In this document: one piece after another, positions 21,720 through 31,735 of the stretch
How the letters are laid out: every line of letters starts with the position of its first letter
How positions within the stretch are numbered: position 1 is the stretch's first letter
Assembly (NCBI GenBank): GCA_027943245.1
Contig: JANDJZ010000546.1
Location: forward strand, 1 to 39,060
Direction of reading: 5' to 3'
Length of the DNA stretch: 39,060 nt
From: Acanthamoeba sp. SK_2022b
Taxonomy: Eukaryota; Discosea; Longamoebia; Acanthamoebidae
Made by a program: the position numbers and the translations under genes
Notes under the pieces: generated by a model
The model's database searches: none
Told to the model about the DNA's origin: nothing
Seen by the model: only the letters and a program-made list of their open reading frames with translations

Positions 21720-23226
21720 TCAGGAACACCTTACAAGATTTAGCTCAACACACAAGTCCTTCACACGTCCTCTACCGAGGGCCTTTGTGAGCATGTCAGC
21801 TGGCATGATGTCTGTAGGCATGTGGTGGAGGCTAATCGTCTTGTTAGCTAGGTTCTTGTGCACCAGCGCTAACTTGATGCCGTAGTGCTTTGATTGTTGA
21901 TGATACTTGCTGGGTTGTGAGGTTGTGATCGTCAGCACACTCTTGTTGTCACAGTAGATTGGCATTCAACTCACTCAATCAAGTCCTAAGTCATTGTAGA
22001 AGTGGCTGAGGAAGATTGTGTGCTTGATAGCTTTGGCCAGCGTGTTGAGTTCAGCCTCAGTGGTCAATGTAGCTATGCAGGATTGGTTCTTCACTCTCCA
22101 GTAGACTGGGCCACCTGCAATTGTGTAGAGGATGCTGGATGTTGACTTGCGTGTAGTCTTGTCTCCAGCCCAGTTGGCATCTGAGAAGCCTCTGGTCATG
22201 AGGCCGCTCACATCTGGCGTGTATTGTATTGCCAGCTCTTGCATGCCATGCAAGTACCTGAATAGATGTTTCACTGCGGCCCAGTGCTCCCCCCCATAGG
22301 CGTTCAGAAGCCTACTGAGAACACATGTTGTGTATGCAATGTCCAGTTGTGAGGCCAGGGCAATGTAGTTGAGCTGCCCTATGGCCGATCGATATGGGAT
22401 GCTGACGAACTCCAGCAGTGTCTTCTTGAGTGTGGGAAGCTGGAGGCTGGGTTCCATGGGCGTGCCAATCGCCTTCAAAGTTGTGAATCCAAAGTTGTGT
22501 AGAAGTTCTTGTATCTTGCCTGCTTGTTGTAGTAGTATTGACCCATCTTCATCATCGCATATCACTTTGAGTGACAGGATTGAAGTTGTGATGCCTAGGT
22601 CAATCATCTTGAATCTGTCATGTAGGACCTTCTTGATGCCAGGTATGAACTGTTCTGGCATGTAGATCACGCAGTCATCAACATAGACAGCTACATAGAC
22701 TGCATGCTTGCCCTCATACCTGATGTAGATGCATGGGTTGGCATGCGTTGGCATGAATCCTCTTGTATGTAGATGCGCATTGAGTGTTTGGTTCCACTTG
22801 AGGGGTGCTTGTTTGAGTCCATAAATACTCTTGTGTAGTAGACAGACGTGATCTGGTCAGCCCTTGTCCACAAAGCCCTTGGGTTGGCATACATAGTTCT
22901 CTTTGGGAAGGGTGGCATTGAGGAACGCTGTGGTTATGTCCATCTGATGGACTGCATAGCCAACCTGTACAGCTATTGTGATGAGTACCCATAGGTGCTT
23001 GAGATGTACTACCAGTGCAAACATCTCTCCAGTCTTCAATGTGTGGTGAGTTGACAGCTTCAGCATACGTTGATGGGATCTTGATGTTGCTCTCATCCTG
23101 GTATGGCTTTTCTTCTCTTGCTATGCAGGCGTGAAACTCTTGAGAGTAGAGTTTGGGATGGGTGTGGGACACATTCTGTTGCACCATGGTATTGGCATGG
23201 GTTTCTTCTTGCTGGTTGTCTTGCAT
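21720..23226 (-). pseudogene. copia reverse transcriptase-RNase H, decayed
   Basis: Copies the element RNA into DNA and degrades the template. Landmarks on minus: KIPSTYAEAVNSPHIEDW (pre-RT), HQMDITTAFLNATLPKENYV (RT entry with one catalytic Asp), YVAVYVDDCVIYM (catalytic YVDD box), LNYIALASQLDIAYT, then RNase H with SDANWAGD, STSSILYTIAGGPVYW and MPIYCDNKSV. The three acidic RNase H positions appear present. Frame changes occur near 23,090-23,130 and 22,715-22,755, and two TGA stops lie near 21,968-21,977 before MPIYCDNKS. The TAG/TGA-terminated C-terminus (LTKALGRGR...) is otherwise complete. Confidence 0.9.
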
Positions 23227-23510
23227 CCTCTGTTGTCTAGCTCTTCATCTGGTGGGGTTGAATCCTCTGTGTGGCTGGGTTTGCTGGTCTCTTCTACCTC
23301 ACTGGCTGGTTTGTTTTCCTGGTTGCTGGCTTCCTCTTCAATGGGTCCTTGATGAAGGGTGACTGGTTTGGGTTCATTGCAGCGAATTTCTGCCCTGGTC
23401 ATGGGTGGCAATGGCGGCAGTATGGTGAGCACTAGGTCCACATCTGGGTCTTGTATGTTGAGTGGATCCTTGCTGGGTCCTTCTGGAATGTTAAATACCA
23501 CGTCTCTCAT
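23121..23510 (-). pseudogene. copia linker after the deleted integrase
   Basis: Begins MRDVVFNIPEGPSKD, where RDVVF is the conserved motif that normally follows the integrase C-terminus in copia polyproteins. The rest is a Pro/Glu-rich linker to the reverse transcriptase. The frame ends in TAG at about 23,121. Its closeness to pre-integrase sequence shows the catalytic core is gone. Confidence 0.75.
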
Positions 23511-24954
23511 CTATAATGCTTTATTATCAATCAGGATCTGGTGATGTGAGGCATCCACTTGTGCCAGGCCAAGGTAGATTCTGAGGTGCATTTGATCTGC
23601 CAGTATGTGAGCCAGTCCAAGAGACTTGATCAGGGCATGTAGTTGCATCTTGCCTACATGTCTGTAGTGGCGGTGGAGCTGGTTGAGTGAGTAGTTCTCC
23701 CAGATGACATTCACTTGTGGCTGTGTCAGCTGGATTGGCTTGATTGGTAGCACCAGCATGCCCCCTTGTAGTGTTGCCTGGAGCACCTTTCAGCCCTCAC
23801 AGTTGAACACACTGCCTCCTGAGTGGTTGATTTGTACCTCATTCCCTCTGGCTGTCACCATGGCCATGGAGATGAGGTTCTTCGCAAGTCCTGGTGCGTA
23901 CAGCACTCTTGCAAATGTCACCGTCTCTTTGACTCTGTCCACCTGCACATTTGCATTTACAACTCCAAGCCCTCCGGTCCTTTGATCTTGCACTCAAAGT
24001 TGTTGCCAAGCAGTAGACTCTGCCCTTTGGCCTTGAGACTGACGTAGTTGTGCAACTGCATGTAATGTGTGCAGTTGCTCTGGAGTCCAAGTACTGGTGG
24101 TCTTTGGACTCTGTGACAGCAAGTACTTGCTTGGTAGCTGAGAGAACAGTCTCTTCTCTTGCTCCAGTACTTCGCTGGCTGCTTCCCTTGCTGTCTCTGG
24201 GCTTCTTGCCCTTGAGCTTGGGACAGTTGCATCTTCTATGCCTGACCTCACCACACTCAAAGCACTTACCAGTAAACTTTCTGGGTTTGCCATTGTTGGA
24301 CTTCATGTCAGAGTTTCACTCCCATTGTCCTCATGGTGCTCAGATGATGTTAATGGACTTGTGCATTGCTGTCTTTGCAATGTGGGCGGCCTTGCACTGG
24401 AATAGTAGCCACTTAGCCTCTCCATAGTTCATCTCTCTCACGCTCTCAATGATGGTCTGTATGGACTCATACTCCTCTGGGAGTCCATTGAGCATGATCG
24501 TGAGTGCCAGGTTCTTGTCTACCTTGTAGTCCTGGCCTGCCAGGTCCTTCATGGCCTTGTCTAGCCGCCTGAAGTATGTGTCCAAGGTCTCTCTGGGCTC
24601 ATATCACATCCTCAAGTAGTGCTTGAGGTAGAGCGTGTGGTACCCCATAGTCTTTGGTGAAAGCTGCTCATTGAGTGCCCTCAGCATCTCTCTTGGGTCT
24701 TTAAGATGTGAGCATATTGTCCTGAACTGTGTATCCAGACACAGAATGATGAAGCCAGCCGCCTGCTGCATTCTCATTTGTCTGTCATTGTCTCCATCAT
24801 TGGCCTTCTCCTTGCCTGTGCCTCCAGGCTGGTCAGCAAACACAACATCCCGCAGGTTCCATGAGAGCAAGATGAACTTGAGCTCTTTGCACCACCTGCT
24901 GTACTTGGTGACTGATTGGAGTACATATCTCTTGGTGACTTCGTAGTTACTCAT
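23511..24954 (-). pseudogene. copia gag, zinc knuckle, protease and pre-integrase, decayed
   Basis: The gag start (ATG 24,952-24,954) lies about 22 nt from the 5' LTR. It contains FIILCLDTQFRTICSHLKDP, TYFRRLDKAMKDLAGQDY and LALTIMLNGLPEEYESI, typical of copia gag (UBN2/DUF4219-like). A zinc knuckle CFECGEVRHRRCNC keeps the C-x2-C-x4-H-x4-C spacing, but the protease site reads DSRAT where DSGAT/S is usual. Pre-integrase sequence (LNQLHRHYRHVGKMQLHAL) ends at IDNKAL-TAG, 23,511. In-frame TGA stops lie at 24,604-24,606, 24,340-24,342, 24,331-24,333 and 24,316-24,318 without a frame change, and another lies near 23,788. Confidence 0.88.
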
Positions 24955-24959
24955 TGTGA

Positions 24960-24975
24960 GCGTGGGCCCATAACC
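24960..24975 (-). promoter_or_regulatory. Primer-binding site complementary to the initiator tRNA-Met anticodon arm
   Basis: Directly after the 5' LTR the minus strand reads GGTTATGGGCCCA, the exact complement of TGGGCCCATAACC from the anticodon stem-loop of eukaryotic initiator tRNA-Met. Drosophila copia uses the same kind of half-tRNA primer. Confidence 0.8.
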
Positions 24976-25201
24976 TGTTGTGATGTATGCTGTGTGGTGA
25001 AGAGTAAAGTGTGAAGTGAGAGAGAACAGGGGTTCTCTCTGGTTTTATTACTGTTGAATATATTGTTGTAGACAGTTGTACTACAACATAACTCCTAAAC
25101 ATAAGGCATGCCTTAATGTGTTATGAGCTCATTAAGTCCTACCTCATTTGGTGTTCCAGAGTGACTGTTGATCAGAGTACCTTATTAGGTAACTCACAAC
25201 A
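24976..25201 (-). repeat. copia 5' LTR
   Basis: 226 bp, identical to the 3' LTR apart from two positions near 24,986-24,988 (TAT against CAC). It starts and ends with the 8-bp inverted pair TGTTGTGA/TCACAACA. It should contain the promoter for the element's RNA. Confidence 0.97.
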
Positions 25202-25826
25202 ACCATCACAACAACACAACCACCACACCAACACCTCAGCACACCACAACATCACCACACCACAACATCACCACAACACTGTATCACCACAACGCCACAA
25301 CACCATCACAACTACAATTGCACAGCAGCACCACCAACCATATCATCACAATACCATCAACATCTAAACACAACAACATCACCATGACATCGCCACAACG
25401 CCACAACACCACATCACAACACCACCACATCATCACCACAACAACTCCAAACCACCACCACAATACCACTACAACAACACAATAACAACTACACCATAAC
25501 ACCACAACACCAAAACATCACCACAATACCACCACAACCACAACACCACCACAACACCCCAACATCACACCACAACATCACCACAACCCCATCACAACAC
25601 CACTACACCACCAGTACCACAATATCTCCACAACACCACCACCATAACATCACCACCACAACAGCACCACAACAGCACCCCAACACACCAACATTACTCA
25701 CCACAACACCCTGCACCCAGCATCACATCAACACCACAACATCACCTCAAAAACACAACACCACCACTACAACACCAGCACGACTACAACAACACACAAC
25801 AACACCACCAACACTACTAACATCAC
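25202..25826. repeat. A/C-polarity satellite, right flank of copia
   Basis: Continuation of the satellite interrupted by the element, starting with the target duplication ACCAT. The plus strand is A/C-rich and the words resemble 20,638-21,478. It ends at a polarity flip around CATACGCTGTGATG (25,827-25,840). Confidence 0.9.
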
Positions 25827-25831
25827 CATAC

Positions 25832-26290
25832 GCTGTGATGGTGGTGTTGTGGTGTTGTGGTGGTGTTGTGGTGATGGTGTGATGGTGTTGGTGTGATGGT
25901 GTTGTGGTGTGGTGTGGTGTGGTGACGTTGTGATGGTGTTGTGATGGTGATGTTGTGGTGATTTTGTGGTGATGTTGTGGTTGTGTGGTGTGGTGGGTTG
26001 TGGTGGTGTTGTGGTGGTGTGGTGGTAATGTTGTAGGTGGTTGTGTGGCGTTGGGGTGCTGTTATGGTGGGGTTGTGGTGGTGTTGTTGTGGTGTGGGTG
26101 TGGTGGTGTGGTGTTGTTGTTGTGATGTGGTGATGTTGTGGTGGTGATGGTGATGTGGTTGTTGTGATGTTGACGTGGTGTTGGTGTTATGGTGTTGATG
26201 TTGTGGTGGTGTGGTGTGGTGTGGTGGTGTTGTGGTGTTGTGGTGTTGTTGTGTTGTGGTGTGGTGAGGTGATGTTGTGGTGATGTTGTG
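25832..26290. repeat. G/T-polarity satellite block
   Basis: About 460 bp with a G/T-rich plus strand between two A/C blocks. Its right end forms the left arm of the 49-bp inverted repeat at 26,232-26,364. Confidence 0.9.
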
Positions 26291-26364
26291 TGTCACCATC
26301 ACCATAACCACCACACCACAACATCACCTCACCACACCACAACACAACAACACCACAACACCAC
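26232..26364. repeat. Perfect 49-bp inverted repeat at a polarity switch
   Basis: Left arm 26,232-26,280 and right arm 26,316-26,364 are exact reverse complements over 49 bp, with a 35-nt loop. The plus strand changes from G/T to A/C in the loop, so this block and the next are an inverted duplication at least locally. Confidence 0.92.
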
Positions 26365-28233
26365 CACCAACGATAACACTCCAACACCATACCATCACCA
26401 CCAACACCACCACAACAATACCACAACACCACAACATGACCACAAAACCACAATATCGCCACCACATCATCACATCGCCACCACAACACCATCACAACAC
26501 CACTGCCACACCCCCACCACAACGCAACCACAACACCAAAGCACAACACCACAACACCACACCAACACCACCACACCACCATAACAACACCACACCAACA
26601 CCACCGCCACAACAACACCACTACACCAACACCACACCAACACCACAACAACACCACAACACCACAACATCAACACCATAACACCAACACCAACACCACA
26701 ACACCACAACATCAACACCACAACAACACCACAACACCCCCACACATCCACCACAACATCAACACCACAACAACACCACAACACCCCCACACATCCACCA
26801 CAACACCACAACACCATCACAAAACAACACCACAACAAGCACCACAACATCACCCCACCACAGCACCATTACCACATCACAGCAACACCACAAGACAACA
26901 CCATAACACCTCCACATAACCACAACACAACCACCACAACACCACATCAGCACCACAACATCACAACACCACCACCACTACCACATTACCACAACAACAT
27001 CACCACAACATCAACACCACAACACCACCACAACACCACCACCATTCCACACCACCACAACATCAACACCACAACACCACCACTACACTACCACCATAAC
27101 ACAACACCACCACATCATCCCATCACCACAACACCACCACCAAACCACACCACCACAACATCAATACCACACCACCACCACACCACCACAACACCACCAC
27201 AACACCACACCACCACCACCACACCACCCACCACCACACCACCCCCACACCATAACACCACACCACCACACCACCACAACACCACCACACCATCACACCA
27301 CCACCACACCATCACACCATCACACCACCATCACAACACTACCACCACAACACCACCACCATCACACCACCACAAAACCATCACACCACCATCACACCAC
27401 CATCACAACACTACCACCACAACACCATCACACCACCACAACACCATCACACCACCACAACACCACCACACCACCATCACACCACCATCAAAACACTAAC
27501 ACCACAACACCATCACACCACCATGACACCATCACAACACTACCACCACAACACCACAACACCATCACACCACCACAACACCATCACACCACCACAACGC
27601 CACCACAACACCACACCATCACACCACCACCACCACAACACTACCACCACAACACCGCACCACCACCACAACACCATCACACCGCACCATCACACCACCA
27701 CACCACCATCAACACCATCACCACACCGCACCACCATCACACCACCACAACATCACCACCACAACACCATCACACCACCACAACACCATCACACCACCAC
27801 AACACCACCATCACACTGGCCCAACACCACCACAACACAACCACAACACCACCACAACACCATCACAACACCACCACCACAACTCTACCACACCACAACA
27901 CTACCACACCACCACAACACAACCACACCACCACAACACAACCATCACACTACCTCAACACCACAACACCACCACAACACCACAACAACACAACATCACA
28001 ACAACATCACCATAACACCACACTTCCCCACCACCACCACAACATCCCCCTAACTTCACCACCACATCACCACCACAACATCACCACCACAACATCACAA
28101 CAACACCACCACAACACATCACCACAACACCAACACCACCGCAACACCACAACATCACACCACCACAACATCACCACAACACCCACCACAACACTACTAC
28201 AACACAACCACAACACCAAAACACCACCATCAC
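26293..28233. repeat. A/C-polarity satellite, longest A/C run
   Basis: About 1.9 kb, dominated by ACCACAACACC with ATC and CAT variants; 27,290-27,540 is enriched for CACCACCATCA words. No unique island is seen inside it. Long open frames rich in His, Thr, Asn and Pro occur because the strand rarely forms a stop. Confidence 0.92.
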
Positions 28234-28235
28234 AG

Positions 28236-28838
28236 TGTGTGGTGATGTTAGTGGTTTATTAGTGGTGTTGGGTGTTGTAGTGGTTTTGATGGTGTTGTGT
28301 TGTAGTAGTGGTTGTGGTGTTTTTTTGTGATGTGTTGTTTGTGGTGTTGTTGTGGTATTGTGGTGATGCTGTGGTGATGGTGTGGTGATGTGGTGGAGTG
28401 GTGGTGTGGTGGTGTGGTGGTGATGTTGTGGTGTTGTGGTGATGTTGTGGTGGTGTTGTGGTGTTGTTGTTGTGGTGGTGGTGGTAATGTGGAGATGGTG
28501 TGCTGTTGTTGTGGTTGATTTGGAGATGGTGTGGTGGTGATGGTGTGGTGGTGATGGTGCTGATGTGGTGTTGTTGCAGTGATGATGGTGTTGTGGTGAT
28601 GGTGTTGTGGTAGTGTTTTTGTCGTGGTGATGTTGTGGTGTTGTTGTTGTGGTGGTGATGATGACGTTGTGGTGGTGTTTTTGTGGAGTTTTTGTGGTGT
28701 TATTGCGGTGGTGTAGTTGTGGTGATGGTGTTGTTGTGGTGATGGTGTTGTTGTGGTGATGGTGTTGTTGTGGTGATGGTGTTGTTGTGGTGGTGTTGGT
28801 GTTGTGGTGTTGTTGTGGTGGTGTTTTTGTGGTGGTGC
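28236..28838. repeat. G/T-polarity satellite block
   Basis: About 600 bp, richer in TTT and TTGTTG words than the other blocks, with a short local repeat of GGTGATGGTGTTGTT (about 28,718-28,785). It ends in a fold-back where TTTTGTGGTGGTG meets CACCACCACAAAA. Confidence 0.9.
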
Positions 28839-29102
28839 ATCACAACAACACCACCACAAAACCTCAGCAACGTCAACCACCACAATACCACACCACCACA
28901 ACACTACCACCACCACCACCACCACCACCACCACCACCACCACCACCACCACCACCACCACCACCACCACCACCACCACCACCACCACCAACCACCACCA
29001 CCACCACCATCATCAATCACCACCACCACCACCACCACCACCACCACCACCACCACCACCACCACCACCACCACCACCACCACCACCACCACCACCACCA
29101 CT
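28839..29102. repeat. A/C block with near-pure (CCA)n trinucleotide array
   Basis: After about 65 bp of ordinary A/C repeat, 28,906-29,102 is almost pure CCA, interrupted only around 28,988-28,992 and 29,009-29,022. It is the most homogeneous stretch in the window and would be prone to length change and assembly error. Confidence 0.95.
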
Positions 29103-30909
29103 CCATGTGGATGTACTTGTTGTGGTGTTGTGGTGGCGATGTTGTGGTGTTGGTGTGGTAGTTTGTGTTGTGGGTGTGGTGGGGTGTTATGGTGATGTTG
29201 TGTTGTGATGGTGATGTTGTGGTTGTGTTGTGATGATGGTGATGTTGTGGTGGTGTTGTGGGTGATGTTGTGGTTGTGTTATGATGGTGTGTATGGTGAT
29301 GTTGTGTTGTGGTGTTGTGTTGTGGTGGCGGGTTGTGGTGGTGTGATGTTGTGTTGTGGTGGTGATTTTGTGGTTGTGTTGTGATGATGGTGTGTTATGG
29401 TGATGCTGTGTTGTGGTGGTGTGGTGTTCTGGTGCAGTTGTTGTTTTGTGGTGTAGGTGTAATGTTGTGGTGACGTTTTGGGGTTGTGATGGTGGTGTGG
29501 TTATTTTGTGGTGATTGTGTGGTGGTGTGGTATGGTGCAGGTGATGTTGTGGTGATGGTTTCGTAATTGTGATGTTTTGGTGGTGTTGTGGTGTTGTACT
29601 CATGTTGCTGTAGTGTGGGGATTTTGGGTTGCTGGTGTGGTGTTGTTGTGGTAATGTTGTTGTGGTGTTGTTGTGGTGCAGGTGTGGTGGTGGTGTTGTT
29701 GTTGTGGTGTTGTCGTGGTGGTGTTAATGTGGTGTTGTGGTGGTGTGGTTGTGATGTTGTGGAGTTGTGGTGGAGATGTTGTGGAGTTGTGGTGTGCAGA
29801 TGGTGTGGTGATGTTGTGGTGGTGATGTTGTGGTGGTGGTGGTGATGTTGTGGTGTTGTGGTGGTGGTGATGTTGTGGTGATGGTCATGATGTGGTGGAG
29901 ATCTGTTGTGGTGGTGTGGTGTTGTTGTGGCGGTGTGGTGTTGTGATGGTGTGGTGGTGTTGTGGTGGTGTAGTGGTGATGCTGTGGTGTTTTGGGATGG
30001 TGTTTTTGTGTGGTGATGGTGTGGTGGTGGTGTTGTGATGGTGTTGTGGTGGGGTGGTGGTGTGGTGGTGTGGTGGTGTGGTGGTGGTGTGGTGATGCTG
30101 TGGTGATGTTATGTTGGTGTTGTGGTGATTGTGATGGTGTTGTTGTGGTGATGGTGTGATGGTGATATGGTTGTTATGTGGTGATATGGTGGTGATGATG
30201 TGATGTTGTGATGGTGTGGTGCTCATGTGGTGGTGATATGGTTGTTATGTGGTGATGTGGTGATGTGGTGTGGTGGTGATGTGGTTGTGATGTTGTGGTG
30301 GTATAGTGGTGGTGGTGCAATGCTGTTCTGGTGTTGTTGTGGTGTTGTGCTGTTGTGGTGGTTTTGTGGTGGTGCAATGTGGTTGTGGTGCTGTTGTGGT
30401 GCCGTTGTGGTGTGTGGTGGTGGTGTTGTGGTGTTGAGTTGTTGTGATGTTGTAGTGCTGGAGTGGAGTTGATGGTGTGGAGTGTGGTGATGGTGTTGTG
30501 GTGCTGTGGCGGTGTTGTAGTGAGGTTGTGTTGTGGGGGTGGTGTGGGGGTTGTGGTGGTTTTGTAGTGGTGCTATTGTGGCGATGTTGTGGTGGTATTG
30601 TGGTGGTGTTGTGGTAATGTTGTGGAGATGTTGCAGTGATGTTGTGGTGCTGTGGTGGTGTTGATGAGGTGGTGTTGTAGTGTTGTTGTGGTGATGTTGT
30701 GGTGATGTTGTGATGATGTTGTGATAATGGTGTGGTGATGTGATGGTGTTGTGATGTTGTGGTGACGTTTTGATGTTGTGGTGTGGTGATGTTGTGTTGA
30801 TGTGGTGTTGTGGTGGTGGGGATGTTGTGGGGATGTTGTGAGGATTGTGTGGTGATGGTGTGGTAATGTTGTGGTGTGGTGGTTGTGGTGGTGTTGTGGT
30901 GGTGTTATG
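29102..30909. repeat. G/T-polarity satellite block
   Basis: About 1.8 kb, plus strand G/T-rich, made of the same short words and ending at the truncated LTR. No unique island or coding sequence is seen in it. Confidence 0.92.
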
Positions 30910-31063
30910 GAGCTCATGGCACATTAAGGCATGCCTTAAGTTTAGGAGTTATGTTGTAGTACAACTGTCTACAACAATATATTCAGCAGTAATAAAACCA
31001 GAGAGAACCCTGTTCTCTCTCACTTCACACTTTACTCTTCACCACATAGCGTACATCACAACA
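30910..31063 (+). repeat. Truncated copia LTR, opposite orientation
   Basis: Matches the last ~154 bp of the 226-bp LTR, from GAGCTCAT to the terminal TCACAACA, with few substitutions. The first ~72 bp are missing and replaced by satellite. It is reversed relative to the full element. Confidence 0.93.
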
Positions 31064-31509
31064 GTGTTGTGATGGTGTTGTGGTGTTGTGGGGTTGTGGT
31101 GTTGTGGTGTTGTGATGGTGTTGTGGTGTTGTGGGGTTGTGGTGTGGTGGTGTTGTGATGGTGTTGTGGTGTTTTGGTGTTGTGGTGGTGTTGTTGCTGT
31201 GGTGTTGTTGTGTTGTTGTGTGGGGTTGTGGGGTTGTGGTGGTGTTGTGGTGTTGTGGTATCGTGGGGTTGTGGTGTGGTGGTGATGTGATGGTGTTGTG
31301 GTGTTGTGGTGATGTGATGGTGTTGTGGTGTTGTGGTGTTGTGGTGTTGTGGTGGTGTTATGGTGTTGTGGTGGTGTTGTGGTGGTGTGCTGTGGTGGGT
31401 GTTGTGGTGGTGAGAGACCACAACACCACCACACCATCACACCACACCACCACAACACCAGCATCACACCACACCACAACAGCATCACACCATTACACCA
31501 CCACAACAG
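31064..31509. repeat. G/T satellite flipping to A/C with a hairpin
   Basis: The plus strand is G/T-rich to about 31,418 and A/C-rich afterwards. The switch is a hairpin with arms GGTGTTGTGGT and ACCACAACACC around a GGTGAGAG loop. Confidence 0.85.
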
Positions 31510-31735
31510 TGTTGTGAGTTACCTAATAAGGTACTCAGATCAACAGTCACTCTGGAACACCAAATGAGGTAGGACTTAATGAGCTCATAGCACATTAAGG
31601 CATGCCTTAAGTTTAGGAGTTATGTTGTAGTACAACTGTCTACAACAATATATTCAACAGTAATAAAACCAGAGAGAACCCCTGTTCTCTCTCACTTCAC
31701 ACTTTACTCTTCACCACAAAGCGTACATCACAACA
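31510..31735 (+). repeat. Solo copia LTR
   Basis: A complete 226-bp LTR with both termini (TGTTGTGA and TCACAACA), opposite in orientation to the full element. Flanking pentamers differ (AACAG left, TGGTG right), so no target duplication is present. The left flank is A/C satellite and the right flank G/T satellite. Confidence 0.95.

Larger units (their letters stand above)
21479..25201 (-). mobile_element. Ty1/copia LTR retrotransposon, integrase-deleted
   Basis: A 3,723-bp element in minus orientation with 226-bp LTRs beginning TGTTGTGA and ending TCACAACA, flanked by a perfect 5-bp target duplication ACCAT (21,474-21,478 and 25,202-25,206). Order on the minus strand: 5' LTR, primer-binding site, gag with a zinc knuckle, aspartic protease, pre-integrase, [integrase core missing], reverse transcriptase, RNase H, polypurine tract, 3' LTR. 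RT before RNase H and after the integrase position defines copia. The LTRs differ at only two positions, so insertion was recent, yet the coding region carries several stops and frameshifts. The element therefore probably moved in trans, or was decaying before its last copying. Confidence 0.97.

Noticed and set aside
24316..24606. TGA as a reassigned sense codon, because several occur in an otherwise open gag frame
   Set aside because: OGDH, the TPR gene and the membrane-protein gene terminate at TGA where the family ends or the domain stops; decay of CGA explains the transposon better.
28904..29101. Poly-Val, poly-Trp and poly-His frames over the CCA array
   Set aside because: They are translations of one trinucleotide repeat in each frame, with no gene context.
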